DNA from: a bacterium
Lineage (GTDB): Bacteria; Ratteibacteria; UBA8468
Direction: 5' to 3'
Length of the DNA: 18,587 bases
NCBI GenBank assembly: GCA_030637775.1
Contig: DAOWFY010000167.1
Coordinates: 1-18,587, forward strand
In this document: one piece after another, positions 7,128 through 15,661 of the stretch
Numbering within the stretch: the first letter of the stretch is position 1
Layout of the letters: every line of letters starts with the position of its first letter
Translations under genes and position numbers: made by a program
The notes under the pieces: model-generated
Told to the model about the DNA's origin: nothing
What the model saw: only the letters and a program-made list of their open reading frames with translations
The model's database searches: none

Positions 7128-7929
7128 TCTATGCGGTAAGGAAATTACCAGACTGATCTGTGGGGGGAATCCATTCTCCGGTTTTTCCCATGTCAGCGAG
7201 GAAATGGATTTTGAGATGATTTCCTACTACACTATGCCTAAACTGCAGGAAGCTCTGATAGAATGCTGGAAGAATGGTATCAACACCTTCCAATCCCGGG
7301 GTGACCGGCACCAGATGCGGATGTACCTTGAGCACCGAGAAAGTGGTGGACAGATGCAATGGATTGCACAAACGGCTTCCGAGTTCGCTGATATCCGGTC
7401 AAATATCCGGGAGATTGTAAAGTACAAACCGATTGCTATTTACCATCATGGTACCCATACCGATAACTCCTGGCATGCGGGTAAGATTGACATCGTGGCG
7501 GACATTGTAAAAGCTATTAAAGATGCGGGATTGCCGGCCGGAATCGGCTCGCATATTCCGGAGGTCATTGAGTATGCGGAAGAGAAGGGCTGGGAGACAG
7601 ATTTCTATATGTGCTGTTTCTATGACTTAGCGCGTGGCTATAAGGCAGCGGTGGCCACCGACCAAGATGCGTATGCTAAGGACCAATTTCCTGAGTCTGA
7701 CCCGGAGCGAATGACGGTGGTGATGCGTCAGGTGTCTAAACCCTGTTTAGGTTTTAAGATTATGGCGGCCAGCCGTAACTGTGAGACGCCCAAGGATACA
7801 AAGGCTACCTTTCAATATGCTTTTAATCATATCAAATCCACTGATGCGGTGGTGGTGGGTATGTTCCAAAAGCACAAGAACCAAATTGCAGAAAATGCCC
7901 GTATCGTCAGTGAATTGTTAAACAAATGA
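7111..7929 (+). CDS. Aldo-keto-reductase-like / TIM-barrel protein of unknown function
   Basis: This is a 272-residue soluble protein. The start 'TIDLCGKEITRLICGGNPFS' resembles the first strand of aldo/keto reductase-like proteins ('lg.tgl.vs.lglG...f'), and the later '...SRNCETPKDTKATFQYAF' and 'DAVVVGMFQKHKNQIAENA' segments fit the last barrel helices and cofactor-side loops of that fold. The canonical Asp-Tyr-Lys-His set is not obvious, so catalysis by the usual AKR route is doubtful; it may be one of the AKR-like hypothetical proteins found in sugar-catabolic clusters. Several His residues cluster in IYHHGTHTDNSWHAG and could bind metal. Base composition differs from its surroundings (32 of 60 GC in 7681-7740), suggesting a different history or stronger codon selection. 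It overlaps the next gene by four bases (ATGA). Confidence 0.6.
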   Translation: MLPTIDLCGKEITRLICGGNPFSGFSHVSEEMDFEMISYYTMPKLQEALIECWKNGINTFQSRGDRHQMRMYLEHRESGGQMQWIAQTASEFADIRSNIREIVKYKPIAIYHHGTHTDNSWHAGKIDIVADIVKAIKDAGLPAGIGSHIPEVIEYAEEKGWETDFYMCCFYDLARGYKAAVATDQDAYAKDQFPESDPERMTVVMRQVSKPCLGFKIMAASRNCETPKDTKATFQYAFNHIKSTDAVVVGMFQKHKNQIAENARIVSELLNK

Positions 7930-9353
7930 TAATAAAGAGAGAGCCGGATGAGATGCTCAGTTATTTGGAGGATAGCTCCAACTTCCAAAAGGGCAAGAGT
8001 GAGGCTCTTTATATCCCGGAGGATGAAAAAGAGGTAATAGAGGCAATAGCCGAATGTGCTGATAAAAGGATTCCTCTAACCATCTCGGCCGGGGGAACGG
8101 GAACGGTTGGAGGAAGAATCCCTCTGGAGGGAGCAATCCTTTCCGTAGAAAAATTAAATAAGATTATTTCCCTGGACAAAAGGGGAAAAAAGGCAATTTT
8201 GCAGGCGGGAGTGGTGATTGATGATTTTTTAAAGATTTTAAAAACTCAAAATCTCTTTTACCCGCCCTTCCCTACCGAAAGAACCGCTTTTATCGGTGGA
8301 AATGTCTCCACCAATGCCTCCGGAGAATATAGTTATCGCTTCGGTTCAACCAGAGGCTATGTGAGGGAAATAAAGGTTATTCTCTCCACTGGAGAAACCC
8401 TAGAGATAGAGAGAGGTAAATATTTTGCCGACAAGGATAGGTATCTGCCGATAGGTGATAAAAAAATAAAGGTTCCTTCTTATATCACTCCCTCTATTAA
8501 ATGTTCCGCCGGCTATTTTTCCCAATCAGGGATGGATTTGATCGATCTATTTATTGGTTCAGAGGGAACTTTGGGAATGATTACCGAGGTAGAGGTAAAA
8601 CTGATTCCTGCCCTTTCTTCTCCATTTATAATGATCATCTTCTTTAAAAAGAATGAAATCCTGAAATTTATCTCCGAGGTTAAGGGAGATAAAAAATTGA
8701 ATCCTCTCTCCTTAGAATATTTTGACAAACGGAGTCTGGACTTTCTAAAAAAGGACTTTCCCAATATACCGGATGTTAGTAGAGAGGCTCTTTACATAGA
8801 ACAAGAAGAAAGCGAAAATATTTTAGAGGAATGGGTAAAGCTGATAGAAAAATATGAGGTGATTGATACCTGGATAAGTCAGGACAGAAGAACCTATGAG
8901 AAACTTATTAATTTCCGCCACAAACTCCCCGAGAATATCAATGACTATTTTAAGAAGATTAGATCAACCAAAATAGCCCTGGATATTGCCGTTCCGCAAG
9001 AGCATTTTAGAGAACTTTTTGACTTTTACCAAACTTTAAGGTTAAATAACCCTCGGATTGAGACCGTCCTCTTTGGTCATATTGGAGAAAATCATCTCCA
9101 TTTTAATTTCTTTCCCCGGGATGAAAAAGAGAGGGAAAAAGTCGCCAAGATCTGTGAAGAGGCAATTAAAAAGGGGATAAACTTAGGAGGAACCATCTCA
9201 GCCGAGCATGGCATTGGCAAGTTAAAGCATAAATACTTAGAGTCAATGTATGGAAAAGAAGGAGTTGGTGAGATGGCAAGGATAAAAAAGGAACTTGACC
9301 CCTATTGCATTTTCGGTTTAGACAATATTTTTCCTAAAAGGTTGCTTATGTGA
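7926..9353 (+). CDS. FAD-linked oxidase, GlcD / D-lactate dehydrogenase family
   Basis: This 475-residue flavoprotein has the PCMH-type FAD-binding domain followed by the FAD-oxidase C domain (families PF01565 and PF02913). It should oxidise a 2-hydroxy acid to a 2-oxo acid. FAD-binding segments are 'LTISAGGTGTVGGRIPLEG' (51-69), 'GGNVSTNASGEYSYRFGSTR' (124-143) and GSEGTLG (211-217). The C-terminal catalytic segments are HIGENHLHFNFFP (385-397), with the metal/substrate His residues, and 'GGTISAEHGIGKLKHKYL' (421-438). No CxxC iron-sulfur domain is fused, so an external electron acceptor is needed and none is encoded nearby. AGPS-type ether-lipid synthases share the fold but normally read H-H-H-G-(V/I)-G here, so GlcD-like is preferred. 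Glycolate, glycerate, lactate or a sugar acid are all possible substrates. The start codon overlaps the upstream stop (ATGA). Confidence 0.87.
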   Translation: MIIKREPDEMLSYLEDSSNFQKGKSEALYIPEDEKEVIEAIAECADKRIPLTISAGGTGTVGGRIPLEGAILSVEKLNKIISLDKRGKKAILQAGVVIDDFLKILKTQNLFYPPFPTERTAFIGGNVSTNASGEYSYRFGSTRGYVREIKVILSTGETLEIERGKYFADKDRYLPIGDKKIKVPSYITPSIKCSAGYFSQSGMDLIDLFIGSEGTLGMITEVEVKLIPALSSPFIMIIFFKKNEILKFISEVKGDKKLNPLSLEYFDKRSLDFLKKDFPNIPDVSREALYIEQEESENILEEWVKLIEKYEVIDTWISQDRRTYEKLINFRHKLPENINDYFKKIRSTKIALDIAVPQEHFRELFDFYQTLRLNNPRIETVLFGHIGENHLHFNFFPRDEKEREKVAKICEEAIKKGINLGGTISAEHGIGKLKHKYLESMYGKEGVGEMARIKKELDPYCIFGLDNIFPKRLLM

Positions 9354-9366
9354 AGGGAGGCGAAGC

Positions 9367-10506
9367 ATGGCAGAGAAATTGAGACTATTAAAGAGGAAGG
9401 AATATCAAAAGACAATGAGGTTCTTAGAAAATGCCTACGGACATTCCTATAATTATTTCGCTTACGCCTGTCCGGCTGTCTGGGGAGAGGACATCTGGTC
9501 TCCGGAGGATATCTCAATAATTATAAAAGATGACAAAATACTTAGTTTAGTCAGACTTTTTCCTCTGAACTTAATTGTAGGAGAAAAAAAGATTAAGACC
9601 GGTGGTATTGGGGGAGTAGCTACCGACGCAGAGAGCAGAGGAAAGGGCTATATGGGTAAACTTTTGAATTATAATATCAAAAGGATGAAGGAAGAGAGCT
9701 ATTGTCTCTCAGTTCTTGGAGGAGACAGGTACAGATATGGAAACTTTGGCTGGGAATATGGGGGAAGACAAATCAACTTGAATATCAGCCGCCGCTCCTT
9801 AAGCAAGACGGGAATAAAACCAGCGACTGAAGTTAAGCGTTACCAGGGAGAAGAAGATATACTGAAAAAAATTATCGAGGTGCATGAGAAAGAGCCTTTA
9901 AGGGTAGAAAGAACAAAAAGGGGCTATCAACTTCTTTACCAAAAAATAGGCACTGCCCTTTATTGGGCGGAAAGCAAAGGAAATTTTGCTTACATCGACC
10001 TTTCTGGAGAAAGTCAGGCTAACCAGGTAATAGAATGGGGAGGAGATGAAAGAATCATTTCTTCTATTGCCTCCTATCTTTTAAACCGCTTTGGCTCCTC
10101 GGCGATGACCTTCCCTGTTCCCGTAAGCAAAAAATTTCCTAAAATCTTATTTGAACTATCGGCTGGCTGGTCTTTAACCATTGTCAATTCGGTTAAAATC
10201 ATTAATCTGAAGAAAACCTTAAAAGGCTTTCTACCCCAGATCGAGGAAAGATGGGGCAGTAATGAGAAAGAGGAAATAACCTTTCAGATAAAAGAAAGTA
10301 AAGAGGCCGTCACCCTCCTCTTGGGCAAAAAGGCCTCGATAGAAGAGGGGAAGGGCAAAAACCTCGTCTCCCTTTCCGAGAAAGATATGGCCGGACTTTT
10401 CTTCAATTTTATTCCGGCAAGATGCTTCTCATTGGGCAGGCCCACCCTTCTCTTAAACAAAATCTTCCCCCTTGACTTTTACATCTGGCCTTTAGACTAT
10501 ATTTAA
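9367..10506 (+). CDS. GNAT family N-acetyltransferase, Eis-like (with C-terminal sterol-carrier-like region)
   Basis: This 379-residue protein has an N-terminal GNAT acetyl-CoA-binding motif A, 'GIGGVATDAESRGKGYMGKL' (about residues 80-99, with the R-G-x-G pyrophosphate loop), and 'LSVLGGDRYRYGNFGWEYGG', typical of Eis-type enzymes ('...LYPS...FYRRFGYE'). The extra ~200 residues would be the second GNAT-like domain and the C-terminal SCP2-like domain of that family. The acetyl acceptor is unknown; Eis relatives modify amines on aminoglycosides, peptides or sugars. A strong site GGGAGG at 9355-9360, six bases before the ATG, supports the start. It lies 13 bases after the FAD oxidase in the same operon, which suggests a role in the sugar pathway or an unrelated hitchhiking function. 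Family assignment is fairly sure; function is not. Confidence 0.8.
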   Translation: MAEKLRLLKRKEYQKTMRFLENAYGHSYNYFAYACPAVWGEDIWSPEDISIIIKDDKILSLVRLFPLNLIVGEKKIKTGGIGGVATDAESRGKGYMGKLLNYNIKRMKEESYCLSVLGGDRYRYGNFGWEYGGRQINLNISRRSLSKTGIKPATEVKRYQGEEDILKKIIEVHEKEPLRVERTKRGYQLLYQKIGTALYWAESKGNFAYIDLSGESQANQVIEWGGDERIISSIASYLLNRFGSSAMTFPVPVSKKFPKILFELSAGWSLTIVNSVKIINLKKTLKGFLPQIEERWGSNEKEEITFQIKESKEAVTLLLGKKASIEEGKGKNLVSLSEKDMAGLFFNFIPARCFSLGRPTLLLNKIFPLDFYIWPLDYI

Positions 10507-10512
10507 GGAGGT
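10505..10512 (+). promoter_or_regulatory. Perfect Shine-Dalgarno site for the 10519 gene
   Basis: AAGGAGGT overlaps the upstream stop codon and sits six bases before ATG 10519. It matches the anti-SD core completely and fixes the start of the TIM-barrel isomerase gene. Confidence 0.85.
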
Positions 10513-10518
10513 CCACAA

Positions 10519-11331
10519 ATGAAGTTTGGAATCTGTAATGAGATGTTCAAAGGATGGGGTTTTGAGAAAATTGTTAATTATGTGGCTCAACTGGGCTATG
10601 AGGGAATTGAGATTGCTCCCTTTACTTTAGCCGAGAGCGTTGAGGATATTTCTGCTTTGGAGAGAAAAAATATTCTCTCTTTAGCAGAGAAAAATAACTT
10701 AGAAATTATTGGCCTTCACTGGCTCTTAGCCTCACCAAAAGGTTTAAGTTTAAGCTCTCCGGATAAGAAAATTCGCGAGAAAACGACTGGCTACCTGAAG
10801 GATTTAATCAACTTCTGTGCCGATTTAGGCGGTAAATTGATGGTCTTTGGCTCTCCCAAACAAAGGAATATCCTCCCCTCCTCTACCTATAAAGAAACCT
10901 ATAATTATGTACGAGATGGATTTCTTGAAATTGTTCCTCTGGCAAAGGAGAGAGAAATTACCATTGCTTTAGAGCCCTTAACCAAAAAGGAGACTAACTT
11001 TATCAATACTGCCGAGGAAGCAATGAAGATGATCAAGGAGATCAACCATCCTCATTTCAGACTCCATCTGGATGTGAAGGCAATGAGTGACGAAGAGAAA
11101 TCTATTCCAGAGATTATTGAATTATCCAAAGATTATCTTTCCCATTTCCATGCCAATGATCCTAATCTCCTGGGTCCAGGCTTTGGCAAGGTTGCTTACG
11201 AACCGATTAGAAAGGTTTTAGAGAAGATAGGGTATAACGGATACCTTTCCGTAGAGGTCTTTGATTTTAGCCCCGGCCCAGAGGTTATTGCTAAAAAGAG
11301 TATTGAATACTTGAAGAGAATTTTTCAATAG
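10519..11331 (+). CDS. Sugar phosphate isomerase/epimerase family (xylose isomerase-like TIM barrel)
   Basis: This 270-residue protein belongs to the AP-endonuclease-2 / xylose-isomerase-like barrel family (PF01261), whose members isomerise or epimerise ketoses, inosose or keto-sugar acids. It begins with the typical first strand 'KFGICNEMFKGWGFEKIV'. The metal and catalytic residues of the D-tagatose 3-epimerase type can be placed: E152 in ALEPL, D185 in HLDVK, H211 in HFHAND and E246 in SVEVF. Length is normal. The perfect ribosome-binding site implies good expression. It sits between the acetyltransferase and a glycosidase and upstream of a tagaturonate-epimerase-like gene, which fits a set handling an uncommon sugar. 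The exact substrate cannot be read from the sequence; hydroxypyruvate isomerase-like activity is an alternative. Confidence 0.87.
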   Translation: MKFGICNEMFKGWGFEKIVNYVAQLGYEGIEIAPFTLAESVEDISALERKNILSLAEKNNLEIIGLHWLLASPKGLSLSSPDKKIREKTTGYLKDLINFCADLGGKLMVFGSPKQRNILPSSTYKETYNYVRDGFLEIVPLAKEREITIALEPLTKKETNFINTAEEAMKMIKEINHPHFRLHLDVKAMSDEEKSIPEIIELSKDYLSHFHANDPNLLGPGFGKVAYEPIRKVLEKIGYNGYLSVEVFDFSPGPEVIAKKSIEYLKRIFQ

Positions 11332-11380
11332 CCTGAAGAAAGCATATAAAATAGAGCGGCAAAACAAAAAATTAGGCAAG

Positions 11381-13096
11381 GTGAAGGGAATAAATCTACC
11401 CAATATCTGGAAAGAAGGGCAGCTTTTTGCCTCTTCCGGTTTGGAAGGAAGGACTGACTGGTACCACCCTTTTGTAGCCAGCACATTATTTTCTCCTGGC
11501 GCCCTTCTTTTTCATACCTATCCAGAAAGGAAACTTATTTTCTCAGGGAAAAAGATAAAAAATAAGAAAGAGGATATCGTCACCTCTGATTTCGTTTTCT
11601 TTTCTCGGCCTTTTCTTTCTTATCTTTTCCTTGATAAAGATACCATAATTGGTCAGTCCCATTCCTCAATTATTCCTGAAGTCTCCTCTGGAGAAGGAAT
11701 CAAGGAAAGGAGGGAGGGAAATAGCATCTTTCAATTTGCTTCTCAAAGCTATACCGTATTACTTTGGAAAAAGAGTCAAAAGAAGGTTAAATTTACCTAT
11801 GCCTTTGACTCAAAAAATATTGAAAATGCTTTGAGCAAAGCGAAAAAAGGATTGAAGGTAGATTTCATCTTAAAAAAGAAGAAAAAATTATCCTTCTTTA
11901 AGAGATTGACTCGCTTAAAATTTCCTCGGCCCATTTTAGAAAGAACATATTACAAAGCATTTTCTGTGCTTAAGGTCAATATTGAATCTCCGCAGGGAAA
12001 GATAAAACATATCTGGACCACACCCGACCGTTTTCCTCATAAGGATATGTGGTTCTGGGATTCTGCCTTTCACGCTTTAGGAAACAGATATATCTCTTCT
12101 ACTTTGGCTGAAGATAGTATTAAAGCAGTTCTTCAACTTCAAAGAAAGGATGGTTTTGTTGCTTTTCAAATGAATCCTGAGAAAAAAAGAGCATCTGAAG
12201 AATATACTCAACCTCCACTTCTTGCCTGGGCAAGTTATAATCTTTATTGCCATAGCAAAAACAAGACGTTCTTAAGATATGTTTATCCCAGACTCAAAAA
12301 ATATCTTCTCTGGCTTTACCGAAATAGAGATAAAAATAAAGATGGACTTTTAGAATGGAAGATAAGTCCCTCGGCAGTTTGCAAAGGTGGAGAGACAGGA
12401 ATGGATAATTCTCCTCGTTTTGACCGCTTAAACCCTGGGGATGCGATGGCGGCTATTGACCTTAACAGTTTTGTTATTAATGAGATGGAATATTTGGAAA
12501 GGATGGCGCAGGAATTGAACAAAAAGGGGGACATTATCCTCTGGCACAAAGAAAGGAAACTAAAGAAAGATTCGGTTAATTCCCGGCTTTGGAGTAAGAG
12601 AGATCGCTTCTATTATGACCTAAAAGAAAATGGAAAGTTCAACAAAATTAAAACCATTTCTTCGTTTCTGCCCCTCTTTGCTGGGATTGCCAATAAAAAA
12701 CAGGCACAATCTTTGGTGAACCACCTGAAAAACCGAAAGCAATTCTGGAGTGATTTTCCCATTCCTTCTGTCTCCATGGATGAGCCCTCTTACTGTAAGG
12801 ATATGTGGCGCGGTCCTACCTGGATCAATTATAATTATTTAATTATTGAAGGGTTAAAAAGATATGGCTATAATAGATTAGCTCATCGGATTATAAATAA
12901 AACCCTGAAAGAGATAGCCAGATGGTATAAAAAGAAAGGGGCCATCTTTGAATATTATGATAGTGAAGGGGAAACATCTCCCGTTAGATTGCTACGCAAA
13001 GAATGGCTGGGTGGTAAAAAATATCTTGGAACAATAAAAGATTATCATTGGAGCGCTGCGCTCTATATAGCCTTAGCCAATTTTCAATTTAAATAA
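11381..13096 (+). CDS. Glycoside hydrolase of clan GH-G (GH63/GH37-like, trehalase-type fold)
   Basis: This 571-residue protein has a ~190-residue beta-rich N-terminal part and a C-terminal (alpha/alpha)6 barrel. Signature segments are 'HKDMWFWDSAFHALGNRY' (220-237), 'KGGETGMDNSPRFDRLNPGD' (335-354) with the likely general acid D342, 'YCKDMWRGPTWINYNYLI' (471-488), and 'KKGAIFEYYDSEGE' (518-531) with the likely general base E524. These match the GH63/GH37 pattern of inverting alpha-glycosidases, which includes alpha-glucosidases, mannosylglycerate and glucosylglycerate hydrolases and trehalases. No signal peptide is visible, so it probably acts on an imported or internal glycoside. The GTG start at 11381 has a weak ribosome site; the frame is open upstream into the previous gene but offers no better start. 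The 49-base gap before it is the largest in the plus-strand run. Confidence 0.82.
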   Translation: MKGINLPNIWKEGQLFASSGLEGRTDWYHPFVASTLFSPGALLFHTYPERKLIFSGKKIKNKKEDIVTSDFVFFSRPFLSYLFLDKDTIIGQSHSSIIPEVSSGEGIKERREGNSIFQFASQSYTVLLWKKSQKKVKFTYAFDSKNIENALSKAKKGLKVDFILKKKKKLSFFKRLTRLKFPRPILERTYYKAFSVLKVNIESPQGKIKHIWTTPDRFPHKDMWFWDSAFHALGNRYISSTLAEDSIKAVLQLQRKDGFVAFQMNPEKKRASEEYTQPPLLAWASYNLYCHSKNKTFLRYVYPRLKKYLLWLYRNRDKNKDGLLEWKISPSAVCKGGETGMDNSPRFDRLNPGDAMAAIDLNSFVINEMEYLERMAQELNKKGDIILWHKERKLKKDSVNSRLWSKRDRFYYDLKENGKFNKIKTISSFLPLFAGIANKKQAQSLVNHLKNRKQFWSDFPIPSVSMDEPSYCKDMWRGPTWINYNYLIIEGLKRYGYNRLAHRIINKTLKEIARWYKKKGAIFEYYDSEGETSPVRLLRKEWLGGKKYLGTIKDYHWSAALYIALANFQFK

Positions 13097-13099
13097 ATC

Positions 13100-13104
13100 G
13101 GAGG
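13100..13104 (+). promoter_or_regulatory. Shine-Dalgarno site deciding the start at 13110
   Basis: GGAGG lies five bases before ATG 13110. A TTG at 13107 is in frame but only two bases from the site, so the ATG is the better start. Confidence 0.75.
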
Positions 13105-13109
13105 TTTTG

Positions 13110-14225
13110 ATGGAAAAGAAGATTATAGTAAAAGCAGGTTTTCATCACAGGAGATTCTGCCCGGTAAGTTTCAACATTGGGCAAGAATTAGAGAAGGTTA
13201 AATTGCTTGATTTGGAAAAGAATAAGGAAGTTCCTTGCCAGTTTGAAGAAGGGAAGCTTTCCTGGATTATTGAGGATTTAGCCGAAGGAAAGGAAAAGGA
13301 ATATCTTCTTTCAGATAGAAAAGAGCAAGAATTTCCTCCTGTAGAATTGGATAAAAAGGCAGATACAGTCGATGTAAAGATGGGAGGCAATATCTTTACT
13401 ACTTACCATTTCGGAAAGGATTGGGTCAGGCCATTTTTAAATCCAGTAATTGGGCCAACAGGAAAGTCTTTACTCAGGGAACTATTTGATAAACCGGAGC
13501 CACCTGACCATGACCATATCCACCATCGGGGTATTCTTGTTGCCCATGGGGATGTTAATGGGGTTGATGACTGGAGTGAAGAAAAAGGTCATGGCTTTAT
13601 TCGGCATAACTCATTTAGAGAACTTCCTTCCGGGGCTATCTATGGGATGATTGCAGCAGAGAACTCCTGGGTATCTAAAGAAGAAAAAAAGGTGCTTACC
13701 GAGATAAGAAGAATGAAATTCTATAACCTTTCTGAGGTCAGAATCATTGACTTTGAGATAACATTTAAAGCAACGGAAAAGGTTGTCTTTGGAGATACGA
13801 AGGAGGGAGGAATTATCTCGGTGCGGATGGCAACGCCTTTGCGAGGAGATAGAGAAGGCAAGATCGAGAATGGTTTTAGAGGAATTAATGAGAAGGAAAC
13901 CTGGGGAAAAAGGGCGTCCTGGTGTGACTACTCTGGACCTCTTGATTCTGAAAAGGTGGGTTTAACCGTCTTTGATAATCCGGATAATTTCAGATACCCA
14001 ACCTACTGGCATGTGAGGAATTATGGTCTGATGACGGCTAATCCCTTTGCCCTTTCCCATTACTATAACGATAAAAGCAGAGATGGCTCCCATACCTTAG
14101 AAGCAGATAAAGAATTCAAGTTTTGTTATCGGATTTACATTCATCGAGGAGATGCTAAAGAAGGAAAAGTGGCAGAGGCTTTTAATAATTACATTAATCC
14201 ACCGGAGGTCAAGGTAACAGCATAG
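13110..14225 (+). CDS. DUF6807 / PmoA-like family protein
   Basis: This 371-residue protein matches the family often labelled 'PmoA family' or DUF6807. That name is historical, and these are not methane monooxygenase subunits. The diagnostic segment is 'DHDHIHHRGILVAHGDVNG' followed by VDDW (near residues 132-154), a His-rich pocket seen in members of carbohydrate-catabolic clusters. Supporting segments are 'SGPLDSEKVGLTVFDNPDNF' and 'YPTYWHVRNYGLMTANPF', and a C-terminal 'YRIYIHRGDAKEGKV'. The fold is a beta-sandwich related to glycoside-binding proteins. It is usually linked to sugar-acid or polysaccharide degradation, and the enzymatic role is not established. There is no signal peptide, so it is cytoplasmic here. 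It lies between a GH63-like glycosidase and a UxaE-like epimerase, which supports a role on the same substrate. Confidence 0.8.
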   Translation: MEKKIIVKAGFHHRRFCPVSFNIGQELEKVKLLDLEKNKEVPCQFEEGKLSWIIEDLAEGKEKEYLLSDRKEQEFPPVELDKKADTVDVKMGGNIFTTYHFGKDWVRPFLNPVIGPTGKSLLRELFDKPEPPDHDHIHHRGILVAHGDVNGVDDWSEEKGHGFIRHNSFRELPSGAIYGMIAAENSWVSKEEKKVLTEIRRMKFYNLSEVRIIDFEITFKATEKVVFGDTKEGGIISVRMATPLRGDREGKIENGFRGINEKETWGKRASWCDYSGPLDSEKVGLTVFDNPDNFRYPTYWHVRNYGLMTANPFALSHYYNDKSRDGSHTLEADKEFKFCYRIYIHRGDAKEGKVAEAFNNYINPPEVKVTA

Positions 14226-14234
14226 CTGTCATTT

Positions 14235-15659
14235 ATGATTGAAAGGTTTAAAAAATTATTTCCCGAGTATCAGGTTTACCCAAAGTCTCTACGCCAGAAG
14301 GAAAAAAACTCCTTTTTTATAGTCAGGGATAACCGACAAAAGTATTTAGTAGCCCGCAGTGGGGAAAATAAAGAAATAGCGCAATTTGAAGGGAAAAATT
14401 TAAAGGAGAATTTTAAGTTATGTTATCTGAATCACAACAATAGCGAACTTCTCAGGCAAACCTTTCCTGAGTTTTCTCCGGTTTCCTCTAAACTTAAAAC
14501 TTCCTTTGGCTTTGGAGACAGACTTGGCCTGGCTACCCCAGCACATATAAGATCTGTTCAGAAACATCCCCTCTTCCCTATTTTTGCTCAGCAGTCTATA
14601 AGGGAAATTTTCCGGACCAAAAGAAAGATGGAGGATGTAATGGACAGTAGCATCTGGGGGCTTTTGGAAGCAGGATACATCGGCGAATGGGGAGCCGACG
14701 CCGACCACATCAAGGATATCTTTCACCTCAAAAAGGGGCTAAAAGCAGGCTTTTCGATGTTTACCATTGATATCTCCGACCACATTAAAAACCCTTTTAA
14801 AATGTCACCGATAGAGCAAAATTCTTATCATTCATCTATCCCGAAGGCAAAGGAAACAGAGAAATTTTTCTTAAATAAAGAATATTCTATTGCTAAAAAA
14901 TCTTATATCTTTACTGAATCGGAGCTCAAAAGGATTATTATTACCTTTGCGAAAGGATTAAATTTTGTCATAGAATGCTATCGGGTATTGAAAGCTTCTA
15001 AAAATAATTTCGATTTTGAAATTTCGGTAGACGAAACTGAAGTCACTACTGCCGCTCCTGACCATATCTTTATCGTAGAATACTTAAGGAAAAATGGGGT
15101 TGAACCTACCAGTTTAGCTCTCCGTTTCCCGGGTAAGTTCGAAAAGGGAATAGATTACAAAGGAAACATAAAAGAATTTGAAAAAAGTTATAGGGAGCAC
15201 TATTTAATTTCTCAATTCTTCGGGAATTATAAATTGAGCCTACATTCCGGGAGCGATAAGTTCTCTATCTATCCGATTATTCGTAGAATCAGCGATACTT
15301 TCCATATCAAGACATCCGGTACCAGTTGGTTGCAGGCAATAAGAGCAATTGGTATAAAGAACCCATCCTTATATCGGAAAATTTACCGATGCGCTGTGCA
15401 AAATCTGGAGAAAGCAAAAGTCTCCTATTCTGTGAGTCTCGACTTAAATAATCTTCCTTCAATAGAAGCTCTTTCCGATAAAGGGTTAGCAAAACTATTC
15501 TCTCTCCCCAATCTTCAACAACTAATTCATATCACTTATGGTCCAATTCTATCTGAATTCAGAGAAGAAATATATCGCTTCCTCTTTCTTTATGAAAAGG
15601 AACATCACCAATTGGTAGAGGAACATTTAAATAAACATTTAAACATACTGGAGGGATAA
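14235..15659 (+). CDS. uxaE: Tagaturonate epimerase (UxaE) family protein
   Basis: This 474-residue protein resembles UxaE, the metal-dependent epimerase that converts D-tagaturonate to D-fructuronate in Thermotoga-type uronate catabolism. Characteristic segments are FGFGDRLGLATPAHI (91-105), 'PIFAQQSIREIFRT' (115-128), 'WGADADHIKDIF' (152-163), TIDISDH (177-183), SVDETEVTTAAPDH and 'KLSLHSGSDKFSIYPII'; the conserved Asp, Glu and His residues would form the metal site. Length is normal for the family. The ATG follows the previous stop by nine bases with only a weak ribosome site, so translational coupling is likely. No UxaC isomerase or UxuA dehydratase is present in the window, so the substrate could be a related keto-sugar acid. 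Family assignment is good; exact substrate is inferred. Confidence 0.83.
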   Translation: MIERFKKLFPEYQVYPKSLRQKEKNSFFIVRDNRQKYLVARSGENKEIAQFEGKNLKENFKLCYLNHNNSELLRQTFPEFSPVSSKLKTSFGFGDRLGLATPAHIRSVQKHPLFPIFAQQSIREIFRTKRKMEDVMDSSIWGLLEAGYIGEWGADADHIKDIFHLKKGLKAGFSMFTIDISDHIKNPFKMSPIEQNSYHSSIPKAKETEKFFLNKEYSIAKKSYIFTESELKRIIITFAKGLNFVIECYRVLKASKNNFDFEISVDETEVTTAAPDHIFIVEYLRKNGVEPTSLALRFPGKFEKGIDYKGNIKEFEKSYREHYLISQFFGNYKLSLHSGSDKFSIYPIIRRISDTFHIKTSGTSWLQAIRAIGIKNPSLYRKIYRCAVQNLEKAKVSYSVSLDLNNLPSIEALSDKGLAKLFSLPNLQQLIHITYGPILSEFREEIYRFLFLYEKEHHQLVEEHLNKHLNILEG

Positions 15660-15661
15660 AA

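Noticed and set aside
7926-9353. Alkyl-DHAP synthase for ether lipids
   Set aside because: The C-terminal motif is SAEHGIG rather than the HHHG-type motif of AGPS, so a GlcD-like oxidase is more likely.
13107-13109. TTG start for the DUF6807 gene
   Set aside because: It is only two bases from the GGAGG site; ATG 13110 has proper spacing.
13110-14225. Methane monooxygenase subunit, as the PmoA family label suggests
   Set aside because: The protein is soluble, with no membrane helices and a DUF6807 His-rich motif; the label is a naming artefact.
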